Shown here: positions 33,893 to 43,094 of the stretch, piece by piece | Layout of the letters: each line of letters begins with the position of its first letter | Position numbering within the stretch: the stretch's first letter is position 1 | Source of the DNA: Orobanche coerulescens | Lineage: Eukaryota > Streptophyta > Magnoliopsida > Lamiales > Orobanchaceae | DNA length: 64,000 nt | Assembly: GCA_033398695.1 (NCBI GenBank) | Contig: CM065811.1 | Coordinates: 73,040,001-73,104,000 of the forward strand | Direction of reading: 5' to 3' | Position numbers and translations under genes: made by a program | Notes under the pieces: generated by a model | The model's database searches: none | Told to the model about the DNA's origin: nothing | What the model saw: the letters and a program-made list of their open reading frames with translations, nothing else

Positions 33893-34264
33893 TTAGTTCG
33901 CTTTTCGCAAACTCCATTTGGTTTCCGCCCCGTTCATCAAACCGTTCATATGGTTTTCAAAATTATGACCATCGGTCGTTAACGATTCGACTTTCGGTTT
34001 GGACATCAAATGTTGTTTGCGGAAAGGTTTTGACGTGAACAACTTCCCGAAACAGCCGTTTTTCCCATGACTATATGTCCGCTGGGCTTCCGGCTTGCTC
34101 TCCTCCTTCACGAACGCACTCAAGACTGCAGCAGATTTGTCCGCATGCTCAAGAAACACTACTCGTTCTACATCCTTCTTAAAAATTGGACCATCTGCCA
34201 CAGAATCTGAATTTTTCAACCGACGATGTTTTCGGTGCTTTCCTCTTTCAACGGCATCTACACT
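33893..34264 (-). pseudogene. gag-protease tail, same frame after a TAA
   Basis: Continues in the protease frame after the TAA that closes it, reading about 115 codons (SVADGPIFKKDVERVVFLEH) to a stop at 33893. Just downstream (33835-33870) the minus strand has GCGCTTCTCGGGAGGCAACC, a motif I remember from the stretch after pol in Tat/Athila elements. No RT motif is present. Function not recognised. Confidence 0.5.
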
Positions 34265-34972
34265 TTAAATTTGTGACCTTTTATCAACACTTCCGGGACA
34301 TGGAAAAGATTTGAACACTTGGAACGTGACATGCTCCTCTTGAACCCGCAGAGTTAATTCAGCTTTTTCCACGTCAATAAGAGTTCTGCCGGTCGCCAAA
34401 AATGGTCGTCCCAAGATAATCGGAATATCTTCGTCTTCCTCCATGTCAAGAACGATAAAGTCCGCTGGAAAGATAAATTTATCCACCTTTACCAAAACAT
34501 CCTCAATCACTCCCCTCGGATACTTAATCGATCGATCCGCCAATTGTAAGGAGACTGTTGTCGGCTTGGCTTCCCCAATGTCCAGCTTTTTGAAAATCGA
34601 CAGAGGCATGAGGTTAATACTAGCACCGAGATCACACAATGCCTTATTAAAAGAAAGATTCCCCATGGTGCACGGTATGTTGAAACATCCCGGATCTTTC
34701 AATTTTGGTGGGAGCTTCTTTTGAAGAATTGTGCTACATTCCTCCGTCAAGGCGACTGTTTCAAACTCCTCGAGTTTTCTTTTCTTCGACAATATCTCTT
34801 TCATGAATTTAGCGTAGCTCGGCATTTGTTCCAACGCATCGGCGAATGGAATGTTAATGTGAAGCTTTTTGAACACGTCAAGGAACTTAGAAAATTGTTT
34901 GTCCGCCTTTTTCTGCTGTAATCTCTGCGGAAACGGGACGGGGGGCACACATGTCTTCGGATTATCCGGCAA
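34265..34972 (-). CDS. Tat/Athila-type aspartic protease
   Basis: Open frame of 235 codons from the first Met, in the same frame as gag and separated from it by one TAG (35003-35005). It has FNIPCTMGNLSFNKALCDLGAS with the DLG active site usual for this lineage, then LMPLSIFKKL, LQLADRSIKYPRGVIEDV and DIPIILGRPFLATG. It would mature the Gag protein. It probably begins as a continuation of gag, so 34972 is not a real start. Closed by TAA at 34265, after which the frame remains open. Confidence 0.75.
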   Translation of the reverse strand: MPDNPKTCVPPVPFPQRLQQKKADKQFSKFLDVFKKLHINIPFADALEQMPSYAKFMKEILSKKRKLEEFETVALTEECSTILQKKLPPKLKDPGCFNIPCTMGNLSFNKALCDLGASINLMPLSIFKKLDIGEAKPTTVSLQLADRSIKYPRGVIEDVLVKVDKFIFPADFIVLDMEEDEDIPIILGRPFLATGRTLIDVEKAELTLRVQEEHVTFQVFKSFPCPGSVDKRSQI

Positions 34973-35002
34973 CGTTATCGAAGGTTTCCAATCTTGTGAC
35001 TC

Positions 35003-36493
35003 CTATTTCGCTAAATTTTCCTTTTCCTCAATTTCACACCTCTTTTCACCCCTCTCGGGCTGGTCCAACACCTTTTTCCCGCTTCTCAAGCTGATTGCGT
35101 TTAGACTCTCTCCAGGATTTGTCTCTGTTGTACTCGGCAATGCTCCCTCCGGGCAGGCTGTCAACACATTAGCAATTTGGCCCAGCTGAACTTCCAAGTT
35201 GCGAATGGAAGCGGAATGATTCTGCAATGTTGCTTCAGTACGAGTCATGAATTGACTCGTATTCGCTGCCAATTTTGCAAGTGCTTCCTCGAGAGAAACT
35301 TTTGGAGCGGTAGGGGGCTGCTGTTGGTTCTGAGCGAATGGGGGCTGGTTTGAGTTCTGTCCGTTTCTCCACGAAAAGTTGGGATGATTGCGCCACCCCG
35401 GATTATACGTGTTGGAGTACGGATTATTCTGCCGATTTCCATTTCCCACGAATTGAGCCTGCTCCATCGGATGTTGCTCGAACGGGTTTCCAACTTGACA
35501 CTCCGCGCTCAGGTGTGATCCGTTACACCAATTGCATGTCTCTATGGTAACGGGGGAAGGTGCGTGCGAAAATTCTTGGAGCTGCTGAGTCAAGGCGGCG
35601 ACTTGAGCAGACAATGTGGAAATAGGATCATTACTTGAAACTTCCATAACTCGCTTCGGCGTCAATCTTTCCGATGGCCATTGATATGCATTTGCGGCCA
35701 TAGCTTCCAACAACGAGTGTGCCTCGGCCATAGTCTTTCCCATCAAAGCCCCACCGGCGGCTGCATCCACGAGAGTGCGTGTAGAGGCACTCAAACCATT
35801 GTAGAACGTCTGAATCTGAAGCCAATCAGGAAGGCCGTGATGAGGGCATCTCCGTAACAAATCTTTATATCGCTCCCAAGCCTCGTGGAGTGATTCCATA
35901 TCATGCTGACCGAAAGTGGTGATCTCGTTTCTCAATCTCGCTGTCTTCGAAGGTGGGAAGAATTTGGCAAGGAAGGCTTGCGCTAACTCTGCCCATGTTG
36001 TGATCGACCCCGGCGGTAAGGAATTTAACCAAAATTTCGCTTTATCCCTCAAAGAGAAAGGGAAAAGCCGTAATCGTATCGCATCGTCGGTGACACCATT
36101 ATTCTTGAACGTGTCACAAATTTCCAGAAAAGAAGCAATATGAGCGTTCAAGAATAATGGCGTCACCGACGATGCGATACGATTACGGCTTTTCCCACAG
36201 AATTGGCTCGCCTGCACCATCTGAATAATAGCAGGCTTCATCTCAAAATTATTGGCTTGGATAGTGGGACGCCGAATTCCCGAAAAATTTGCGTTGATCT
36301 GCGACATGGCATAGTCTCTAAGAGCTAGTGCCGGTTGCACTTGCTGCACATGGTTATCTCCTCCTTGAATCTCGATATTCTCGGCCATGATCACCGTCGT
36401 CTGTAACTCTCGTTTCTCCTTATTGTTCCTTCTCAGAGTGCGCTCGAGCTCGGTATCCAAAGGTAGCAGGCCTTCGTTACCGAGTTTTCTCAC
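35003..36493 (-). CDS. Tat/Athila-type Gag, with internal inverted duplication
   Basis: An uninterrupted 496-codon frame 120 bp after the PBS, the only long open gag in the window. N-terminal NFEMKPAIIQMVQASQF, then the Retrotrans_gag core (DDAIRLRLFPFSLRDKAKFWLNSLP, WAELAQAFLAKFFP, ESLHEAWERYKDLLRRCPHH), CNWCNGSHLSAEC in knuckle position, Asn/Gln-rich stretch, and a coil. Codons at about 36145-36196 come from an inverted copy of 36060-36111 and replace the usual linker before NAHIASFLEICDTFK. It ends at a TAG with the same frame open beyond. Confidence 0.8.
   Translation of the reverse strand: MRKLGNEGLLPLDTELERTLRRNNKEKRELQTTVIMAENIEIQGGDNHVQQVQPALALRDYAMSQINANFSGIRRPTIQANNFEMKPAIIQMVQASQFCGKSRNRIASSVTPLFLNAHIASFLEICDTFKNNGVTDDAIRLRLFPFSLRDKAKFWLNSLPPGSITTWAELAQAFLAKFFPPSKTARLRNEITTFGQHDMESLHEAWERYKDLLRRCPHHGLPDWLQIQTFYNGLSASTRTLVDAAAGGALMGKTMAEAHSLLEAMAANAYQWPSERLTPKRVMEVSSNDPISTLSAQVAALTQQLQEFSHAPSPVTIETCNWCNGSHLSAECQVGNPFEQHPMEQAQFVGNGNRQNNPYSNTYNPGWRNHPNFSWRNGQNSNQPPFAQNQQQPPTAPKVSLEEALAKLAANTSQFMTRTEATLQNHSASIRNLEVQLGQIANVLTACPEGALPSTTETNPGESLNAISLRSGKKVLDQPERGEKRCEIEEKENLAK
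36060..36196. repeat. 52-bp inverted repeat within gag
   Basis: Arms 36060-36111 and 36145-36196 are reverse complements with one mismatch (36095), separated by 33 bases. Both strands therefore encode KSRNRIASSVTPLFLN at this place. The gag frame stays open across it. Confidence 0.95.
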
Positions 36494-36613
36494 GCACTAC
36501 ACAAAAGGTCCTGAAAGGAAAAATAAATAAACGAAATTAAATACACAAAATAATAAAATAATAACGTTCAAACTAAGACTAGAAATACTGAAATCGATAT
36601 TAGAAAATTTCAG

Positions 36614-36631
36614 TCCCTGGCAACGGCGCCA
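36614..36631 (-). other. Tat/Athila element primer binding site
   Basis: TGGCGCCGTTGCCAGGGA on the minus strand, six bases after the LTR end. This non-Met-tRNA PBS is typical of Tat/Athila elements and differs from all other elements in the window. Confidence 0.85.
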
Positions 36632-36637
36632 AAAACT

Positions 36638-37973
36638 TGTTGCGATATTTCTTACACGCAAGTGCACGTTATCGTTTACAAGTAATAAAGTGATGAGTGA
36701 GTATCGTTCCTACGAGGACTGAATCACTAACTACCGATTTTGTGTATTCTAGTTTTATTCGAACAATCGAATATGGGTTTTGCAATTAATTACTAAAAGA
36801 GTTATTAAAAGACTAAGCAGTAGAAAACGATAGTTTGAATAAAGGGAAATCAAATGATGAATAAGTCTAGGATTCTGAATCCACCTCGGTTTATCCGAAT
36901 TTACTTTCGATTATCAGTAATAAATAATTTTCCCAATTTATTGAAGGCGGAGATTGCTAATATATTCTACCGCCTCTCCCGAGGTCAATAGATTTGTCTA
37001 AAGGCGAATAACGCACTCTATCCCTAGGTGAATTAATTCGTCAATAGGCGAAAAGCATAAAATCTCCAAAAGGCCACGTAGTTCCTATGAGTATATTCCT
37101 ATCTCACAGAATAAAACAGTCCTCACCAATAGTTCCTCACAAATTCTCCTATCCCGATTCGAATTGAATGATGAAATCAATACAACTATTGGCCAGATAA
37201 TTGCAAGCATTAAACACGATTGGGAAAACTCAACAAAAAGGTAATTAATTAGATAATCTCAAGCAAAATCCGTCAAAACGTAAGTTTCATCAAAATCCTA
37301 GATTAGGGTTTTAGCCTGACATACTAATAATTGAAAATACAGAATAATAGAATGAAAGCATTAAAATCAAACGCAGATGAAGCTCGGATTCCTCCGTTCT
37401 TCGGCTTCCGCCCTCTACCCTTGAAGTCTTCTGCTTCCCTCCTCTTCTGCCGTCTCTCCTCTCTGATTCCAAGCTTAAGATCCAAAAAGATAAAAGATCC
37501 CCCCGATCATTAATTAGGGTCTTAAACCCTTATTTATAGCTTAGCACATCCTCCAAATCGCGTCCGTATGAGTAGGTCGAAAACTGGCTTCGAAACGGCC
37601 CAAATCCGCGCGGACATACAAAAACCGCCTAGTGTGCCGCGGCGCACTAAATCTGTGCCGCGGCACAGAGCCTTGATTGGATGCTCGGGCGTCATTTAAT
37701 TCTTACGTACGCGGCTCACTGGATCAGGCTGCGGCATGAGTCTGATTACTTTGTGCCCGGCTGGGTGTCTTCCTGTGCCGCGGCCCTGCTTCCTTGTGCC
37801 GCGGCTCATAGCCAAAATTTGCCGTTTTCACCCGTTTCGCCTCGTTTTAGCTTCCGGACTTCAATTTCCTGACAAACATACAAAATTAAGCCATTAAAGG
37901 CTCATTTAAACAATTTCACACTCCAAAATAATACAAAATAATGATAAATAAGCGTATAAAAATACGCCTAACA
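36638..37973 (-). repeat. Tat/Athila element 5' LTR (1336 bp)
   Basis: Plus-strand ends TGTTGCGATATTT and CGCCTAACA. Contains the phrase gtatcgttcctacgagg near its 3' end, common in this lineage's LTRs. No second copy in the window. Its outer edge (37973) abuts gypsy III LTR sequence exactly where the left copy continues. Confidence 0.8.
37531..37810 (-). promoter_or_regulatory. Tat/Athila element U3 GCCGCGGC array and TATA
   Basis: Palindromic words GTGTGCCGCGGCGCAC, TGTGCCGCGGCACA (perfect 14-bp palindrome, 37654-37667) and TGTGCCGCGGCTCA, with degraded copies between, lie at 37628-37810. In transcription order they are followed by TATAAATA at 37531-37538. Same layout as in the chromovirus LTRs but with a different word. 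Confidence 0.6.
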
Positions 37974-39024
37974 CTCTCTATCTTAATAATGTTAAAGATC
38001 ATCATCTCTCAGTGTTTCGGAACCTTAAGACCTCCCCCAAGAATACTCTCTATCGGGTGAGAGGAAGAAATGTCCGAAATGAACAACATTACTTAACTGC
38101 ACATATAAATATACTGACTATTACTAGCGCGTGCTATTCTTATAAAATAGCGTGTGTTACTTGATTTAGCGTGCGCTAACTGACTGTTAGCGTGCGCTAT
38201 CGCAGTCTAGAGGCTACTGCCTCGCTTCGCACAATAGCTTACATACGTAATGCCCATGCAATAACGTACGTAAATGCTCTGTTAGCGTATGCAAGTATCC
38301 AAGCTTAGCGTGCGCTACTAACCATTGACTTGCTACAGTGAAAAGGCTTACTAGCGTACACTATTCCCCACCAGTAGCGTGCGCTAATCATCGCTGACCC
38401 GACAATCTTCACCTTCCCCGAAGATGCCCGGGGTCCACACGCCGAAAGTGGCCTGCCAAAGCCAAGATTCCCTATTGACCGATCTGATATTAGCGTGCGC
38501 TACCAATATGCATTAGCGTGCTCTAAATGCTGATGACTTAGGTCGGGACCCACCTGTCGGTCACGGCCTGATCTTATCCAAGATGACCTTACGTACGTTA
38601 ATGGTCATTATTAGCGTACGTAAGCTTTACAAATTAGCGCACGCTGTCCTTAACCTTTAGCGTGCGCTATGCCTGTACATTAGCGTACGCTATGTCCACC
38701 TACTAGCGCACGTTAATTTAGGCTATGCTTAGCCAATTCCAACTGTTCTCGTCCATCGTCTCGATATACCAGATGCATATACACGACATACTAAATATAT
38801 ATATTCAATCCAATAATATTCTCATATGATATACCCAATATCAAAAGTACAATAACCTGATACACGATATCCTCAAACGTAATTGTCGACCAACTACGAC
38901 AATTATACAAATATGCTGTCTTAGTTCTCAATTTATTTTATCCATACGGTATAAACACCAAGCTATCTAGTATATCTTAGATAAAATAACGCGAAAAATT
39001 TATACTGAAAATCCGGATATTATA
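37974..39024 (-). repeat. gypsy III 5' LTR, right part
   Basis: Continues from 30848 after removal of the insertion and matches 26189-27239. Holds the palindrome array (38126-38713) and TATA (38103-38113). The end reads ATTATA where the other LTR has ATTACA. Confidence 0.85.
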
Positions 39025-41003
39025 CGCACAACTCGACATCACGACTGATGACAACATCATCAACATACAAACAATTCCACAATTTTAAGACATTTAAAAT
39101 AAATAGACTGAACCCAACAGTTCCAAACCGGGTTCACAAACAAATACAAGTCCAAAAGAAGAAAGTACTCGAGTACTGAAACAAATGACATAATTAATAA
39201 AATTAAAAGACAAGACGCCAAACAAACGACCATTGAACAGAATCACCCTTGCCCATCATCCTTATATGGTCCGCATGCTCGTTCGCCTCCATGACTTGTA
39301 CCTGAAATACAAAAGTATTTCCCCCCATTTAAGGGGTTAGCGACAATAGCTAGTGAAAGTACAATCCATTTGCACTACCATTCTAATTAGGTGAAATATG
39401 CGCCAAAATCATTTTAGAAAACATTTATATTCCGGAATATTGTGGTGCATGAACACAAAACATAGTTCTCCAATAAACATTTCAAAGGTTAACCGTTGGT
39501 ACGAGACTCACGGCCACCGTACCCCACAGAGGCCATGTCGGACCATACCTGGGTGGTTAACCCCAGTTCATGATACGCATACACACAGCACTATGTATCC
39601 CCAGAGGCCCCATCAGGCCATCCCTGGGTGAACATACGCATTAACATCCACAACATACACGGGAATCCATAAATCAAATACTAGAATATGCATACAAATG
39701 TAAAGTACTTGCCTTTGCGACATCTTCGACGAGACGGAAAATAAACGACGGCTAGGAATGACCGAGAGTGACCACGACTGTTCCTAAATGAAAGCTTGAC
39801 GCGAATCAGTCCTAAACGACATCATTAACTGAACAGAATACGCCCACAACCCCGACTACCAACCATAATAATACACGTACGGTCAACATGGGTGAGGGTT
39901 TTCACAAAACCTCCCCGAATCGACATCTCAAGGATCAAACACCGATGGAAACGGGTTTCAATCACTCAATAACAATAATCGATAAGAAATATCACAACAT
40001 CAACGAACAATTCGAGTTTAAATATACAAATCCCAAAACCCCCCCAAAATTGACAAATTTAGGGTTTTAAGCCAAAATACCTTGAATTTGGACGGAAGAA
40101 GATGGATTAAGATGATGATACACTTCATTTGGAGGGCAAAAATCGATCGTCCAAGGAACTCTATGGATAGCTCTCCACAAATCACCCCAAAATGCTCCAC
40201 GAACTCAAAACGCGGACAAGGGAGAAGGAAGGAATAAAAATAATGCGTCTGAAGTCAACCCAGGTATTTAAATACCTGACAGTCACTAACGTACATTAAC
40301 ATGGGAAGTTAACGTACGTTATGATCTTAACGTATGTAACCTTACGTACTTAACGTAAGGAATCGACAGAAGCTGCTTCCCAAATTGTCGAATGCGAAAA
40401 CGTACGTTATGGCTCACAATTAACGTATGTTAACAGCAAAGGTATAACGTAAGTAAGGAAGAATGCATAACGCACGTTATGCATGCATCAGTTCAGCACC
40501 GCAGAATGCAGTCCAGTGCCCAAGAAGCACAAAAAGGAAATGATAAAAGATGGAAAACCGAAGACACGGTTATGAGGTATCCGTGACGGCAAACCTAAGC
40601 GCTAAAAGGAAACACCATTCCGACCACCCGAAAGTTCGGAATTCGATGACGGAAGTAAGTTTCCCTCAAACTTTAGGAAATTACAAAACGGACCAAACGT
40701 TTGAAAATTATGATACGACGTTGGATCATGGAACCGAAACTCATAACATGTATAACTCAATCACACGGACTTATGGAAACAAACAAATAACGAAACCAAA
40801 TGAGTTTTACGAGAATCGAACGTACATACGATAAGATCATAACATAGAGCATATTACGTAAAAACACCTCCGAAACTCATCCAAATGGAAAAATACCAAG
40901 AACAAAATAGATTCAAAACATCAAAATAGTTACAAGTGAGTCGGTAAAATAGACATGCGCCCAAAAATAGAAACTGCTAAAAATAGAAATTATGGATATT
41001 ACA
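39025..41003 (-). repeat. truncated chromovirus LTR V
   Basis: On the minus strand it starts TGTAATATCC at 41003, like gypsy I and III. Then come a CGTACG word array (40284-40480) and a TATA-like TATTTAAATA (40265-40274), then a region resembling the gypsy II LTR (GAAATACAAAAGTATTTCCCCCC near 39303). The 3' end is cut at 39025 beside gypsy III. It interrupts copia B gag at 41003; 41004-41008 (catag) would be one TSD copy, but the partner is lost. Either a solo LTR or part of a deleted element. Confidence 0.65.
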
Positions 41004-41640
41004 CATAGCTACAGTTATAATACCCATCGGACAGGGAGTGATCTAAAGATTTTCGAGTTTTTATCCTTTTGGGTATACACTTTACCCAATACTTCAAGTT
41101 CACCGATAATGCCAGTGAATCTAAGGTCAAGTTTCTCAAGCATTTCGGAAGATGTCATCTCAAAGGATTCAAATTGCTTTGTAAGTTTTGAAATTTTATT
41201 TCTTTTGAGAGTTCAGTTCCGTCGCAAGTCATCTTGAGTTTCTCCCAGATTTCGTTAGCTGTCTTACAGCTCTTTACCTTAGAGAATGTGCCTTTGTCGA
41301 GAGTGACATACAGTGTATTCTTAGCAATATTGTCGAGGTTCGCACGCTTACGATCTTTGGTTGTACATTGCTCATGCTCCTTCTCAAGCATTTCAGCATG
41401 AGGTTGTCCTTCTATCCTTGCAGTAGGATTAACCTTCATTATCTTTATAGGGCCTTCTTGGATGACAAATATCATCTCCTCATGCATGGCAGCAAGATGG
41501 GCTTCCCTCCTGATTCTTCAGTCATCAAACTCGTTAATTGAAAACATAGGAACTTTGTTTATCATTGAGGTGTCCATTAGAGAAAATGGGAAAGATAAGA
41601 CTGTTTTAAAAATAAGCGATTTTTAGATCTGATTCGGTTA
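41004..41640 (-). pseudogene. copia B gag, N-terminal fragment
   Basis: Homologous to copia A gag: MHEEMIFVIQEGPIKIMKVNP, ANEIWEKLKMTCDGTE, then after a 1-base frameshift QFESFEMTSSEMLE. It is cut at 41003 by LTR V and the remainder is not seen in the window. The frameshift lies close to, but is not the same as, the one in copia A. Confidence 0.8.
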
Positions 41641-41685
41641 AAAATATGACTGATTTTTTTTAGAATCAACCGCTCCGATACCACT

Positions 41686-42943
41686 TGTTGGCCACTAAGT
41701 ACACTAATGACAGCTTAGAAAATAGATGCACACTAAGCTGTACGATTTTTGAAGTTAGTTTGCATAGCGAAAGTTTAGGTGTGAGTTGTTTGAAATACAG
41801 CAACTAGGCGTTCTCCTGTTTGCTTAGTGCTTAGAGGGTTTTGGCAGTATACTTGATAAATCATAGTTATGAAAACAATAAATACAAAAGGTAATAATAT
41901 ACAATTTAAAGTGGTTCAAGGTAAACCCCTCTACGTCCACACATGAGTAAAAAGTCTATTATAATCACCACGTACACAACTACGTGACTATAACTAAACC
42001 TGTCTCTGTATCGTTCACACAGATTGATACATGGACCAAAGTTTTTTGCCGTTCACATAGATTGGCTTGAGCTCTTCCTTGGCTCACTTCTTCACACATA
42101 GTTTAAAGCTTTGTCTACAATGTTATTCTCCCCACAAAGGTTGGAATATGAAAGGATCTTCATTCCACACAGGGCTGATGATTATCTAAACGATAAAGGG
42201 TAGAATTCTCCGAACATCAGCTTGATCTTTGATATACGTTTGCTGTATGTTGTGCTATTCTCGTTGAGTATATTTCTTCGCTGTAGATAGGCTATATGCT
42301 TGTGAATTATACTTGCTCTTGATATAGCTTAGATTGTCAGAGTCTTTGTCAGAGCTTTTGCGAGTATGAATTCTTCGTATGTATGTGGGTAGTAAGTTCT
42401 CTGGCTAGGGTTATTTATAACCTTTGGAAAATACATCCATTATAAATATAGCCGTTGCAAGTAGGTGAGATGTTGACGTCTATGATTGGTGGCTTGCTGA
42501 ATATTTAAATTAAAGCAGATCGTATTTAATGCTTCACACATTCTTTTTGACTTCGCATTAAATGCTCTTCAGCGCGTTCAGACTTGTCTCACTCTGACTG
42601 CATTAAATGTTGTCCTATTAGCAATAAATGCTGCCTTAACAGTGAATACTTTATGAATAAATAATGTTTATCTCAAAATGGTTTAAAGCATTCTATAATC
42701 ATGCCTGTCGGATGTGTTTTACTTTTCCCAAGTAAAATATCTTACAGCCTGGCTGCTGTATCCGACGCATTGTGTTTTGCTATAGCTGTAGGCTCTGTAG
42801 GATAGACTGCATGAGATCTTCAATGCTGTATGGAAGGTCTGTATGGAGATTCCAGACAGCTTCTATACTTAGCGGCATTTTAACTCTTTCAACTTCTTTG
42901 CCGTATGATGGCAATTATCAAAACAGGATTGTTTATCCCAACA
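41686..42943 (-). repeat. copia LTR (1258 bp), 5' LTR of element B
   Basis: Plus-strand ends TGTTGGCC and CCCAACA, clearly related to 22295-23592 but with many differences. PBS TGGTATCGGAGC (minus) at 41672-41683 just left of it shows it is a 5' LTR for the gag fragment. It may also serve as 3' LTR of copia C to the right (AAAAAAACTG abuts it), though that tract is a poor PPT. TATA near 42410-42422. Confidence 0.75.
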
Positions 42944-43094
42944 CAGTTTTTTTGAGACAACTAGTGGTTGTCATTCCAGTTGACTATTATAAAGCTTTTA
43001 GTATTTGTAGATTACAATACAGCCTTTGAATGAAAATTACAAGTAAAATGAAAATTACAAGTAAATTGAAAATTATAAGTAAATTTAAAAAAAT
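42944..43094. other. spacer with three 18-bp repeats
   Basis: No ORF. TGAAAATTACAAGTAAA-type units occur three times at 43029-43085 between the copia LTR and the end of the extra ORF of copia C. Confidence 0.6.

Larger units (their letters stand above)
30849..37973 (-). mobile_element. Tat/Athila-type gypsy element with gag and protease only, one LTR
   Basis: Minus strand: LTR 36638-37973, PBS TGGCGCCGTTGCCAGGGA (36614-36631), gag, protease, a tail, then an extra ORF. No RT, RNase H or integrase is found in any frame, so it is non-autonomous (like described TR-GAG elements). The 3' LTR is absent and the left end is internal sequence. The host LTR is continuous across it (ccatg then ctctc), with no TSD. 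A purine tract TAAGTTTGGGGGGG is at 31331-31344, about 480 bp inside the left end. Confidence 0.8.
25450..39024 (-). mobile_element. non-autonomous gypsy III with giant LTRs, split by a Tat/Athila-type element
   Basis: Minus-strand element whose right LTR (27628-30848 plus 37974-39024) sums to about 4.27 kb, while only 388 bp lie between the LTRs. PBS (TGGTATCAGAGC, exact) and PPT are both present, so the ends needed for replication are kept while all coding is absent. The left LTR is truncated to 1.79 kb at 25450. LTR ends TGTAATATCC and GTTGTTACA relate it to the Tekay-type LTRs here. It would need proteins from a relative to move. Confidence 0.8.
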
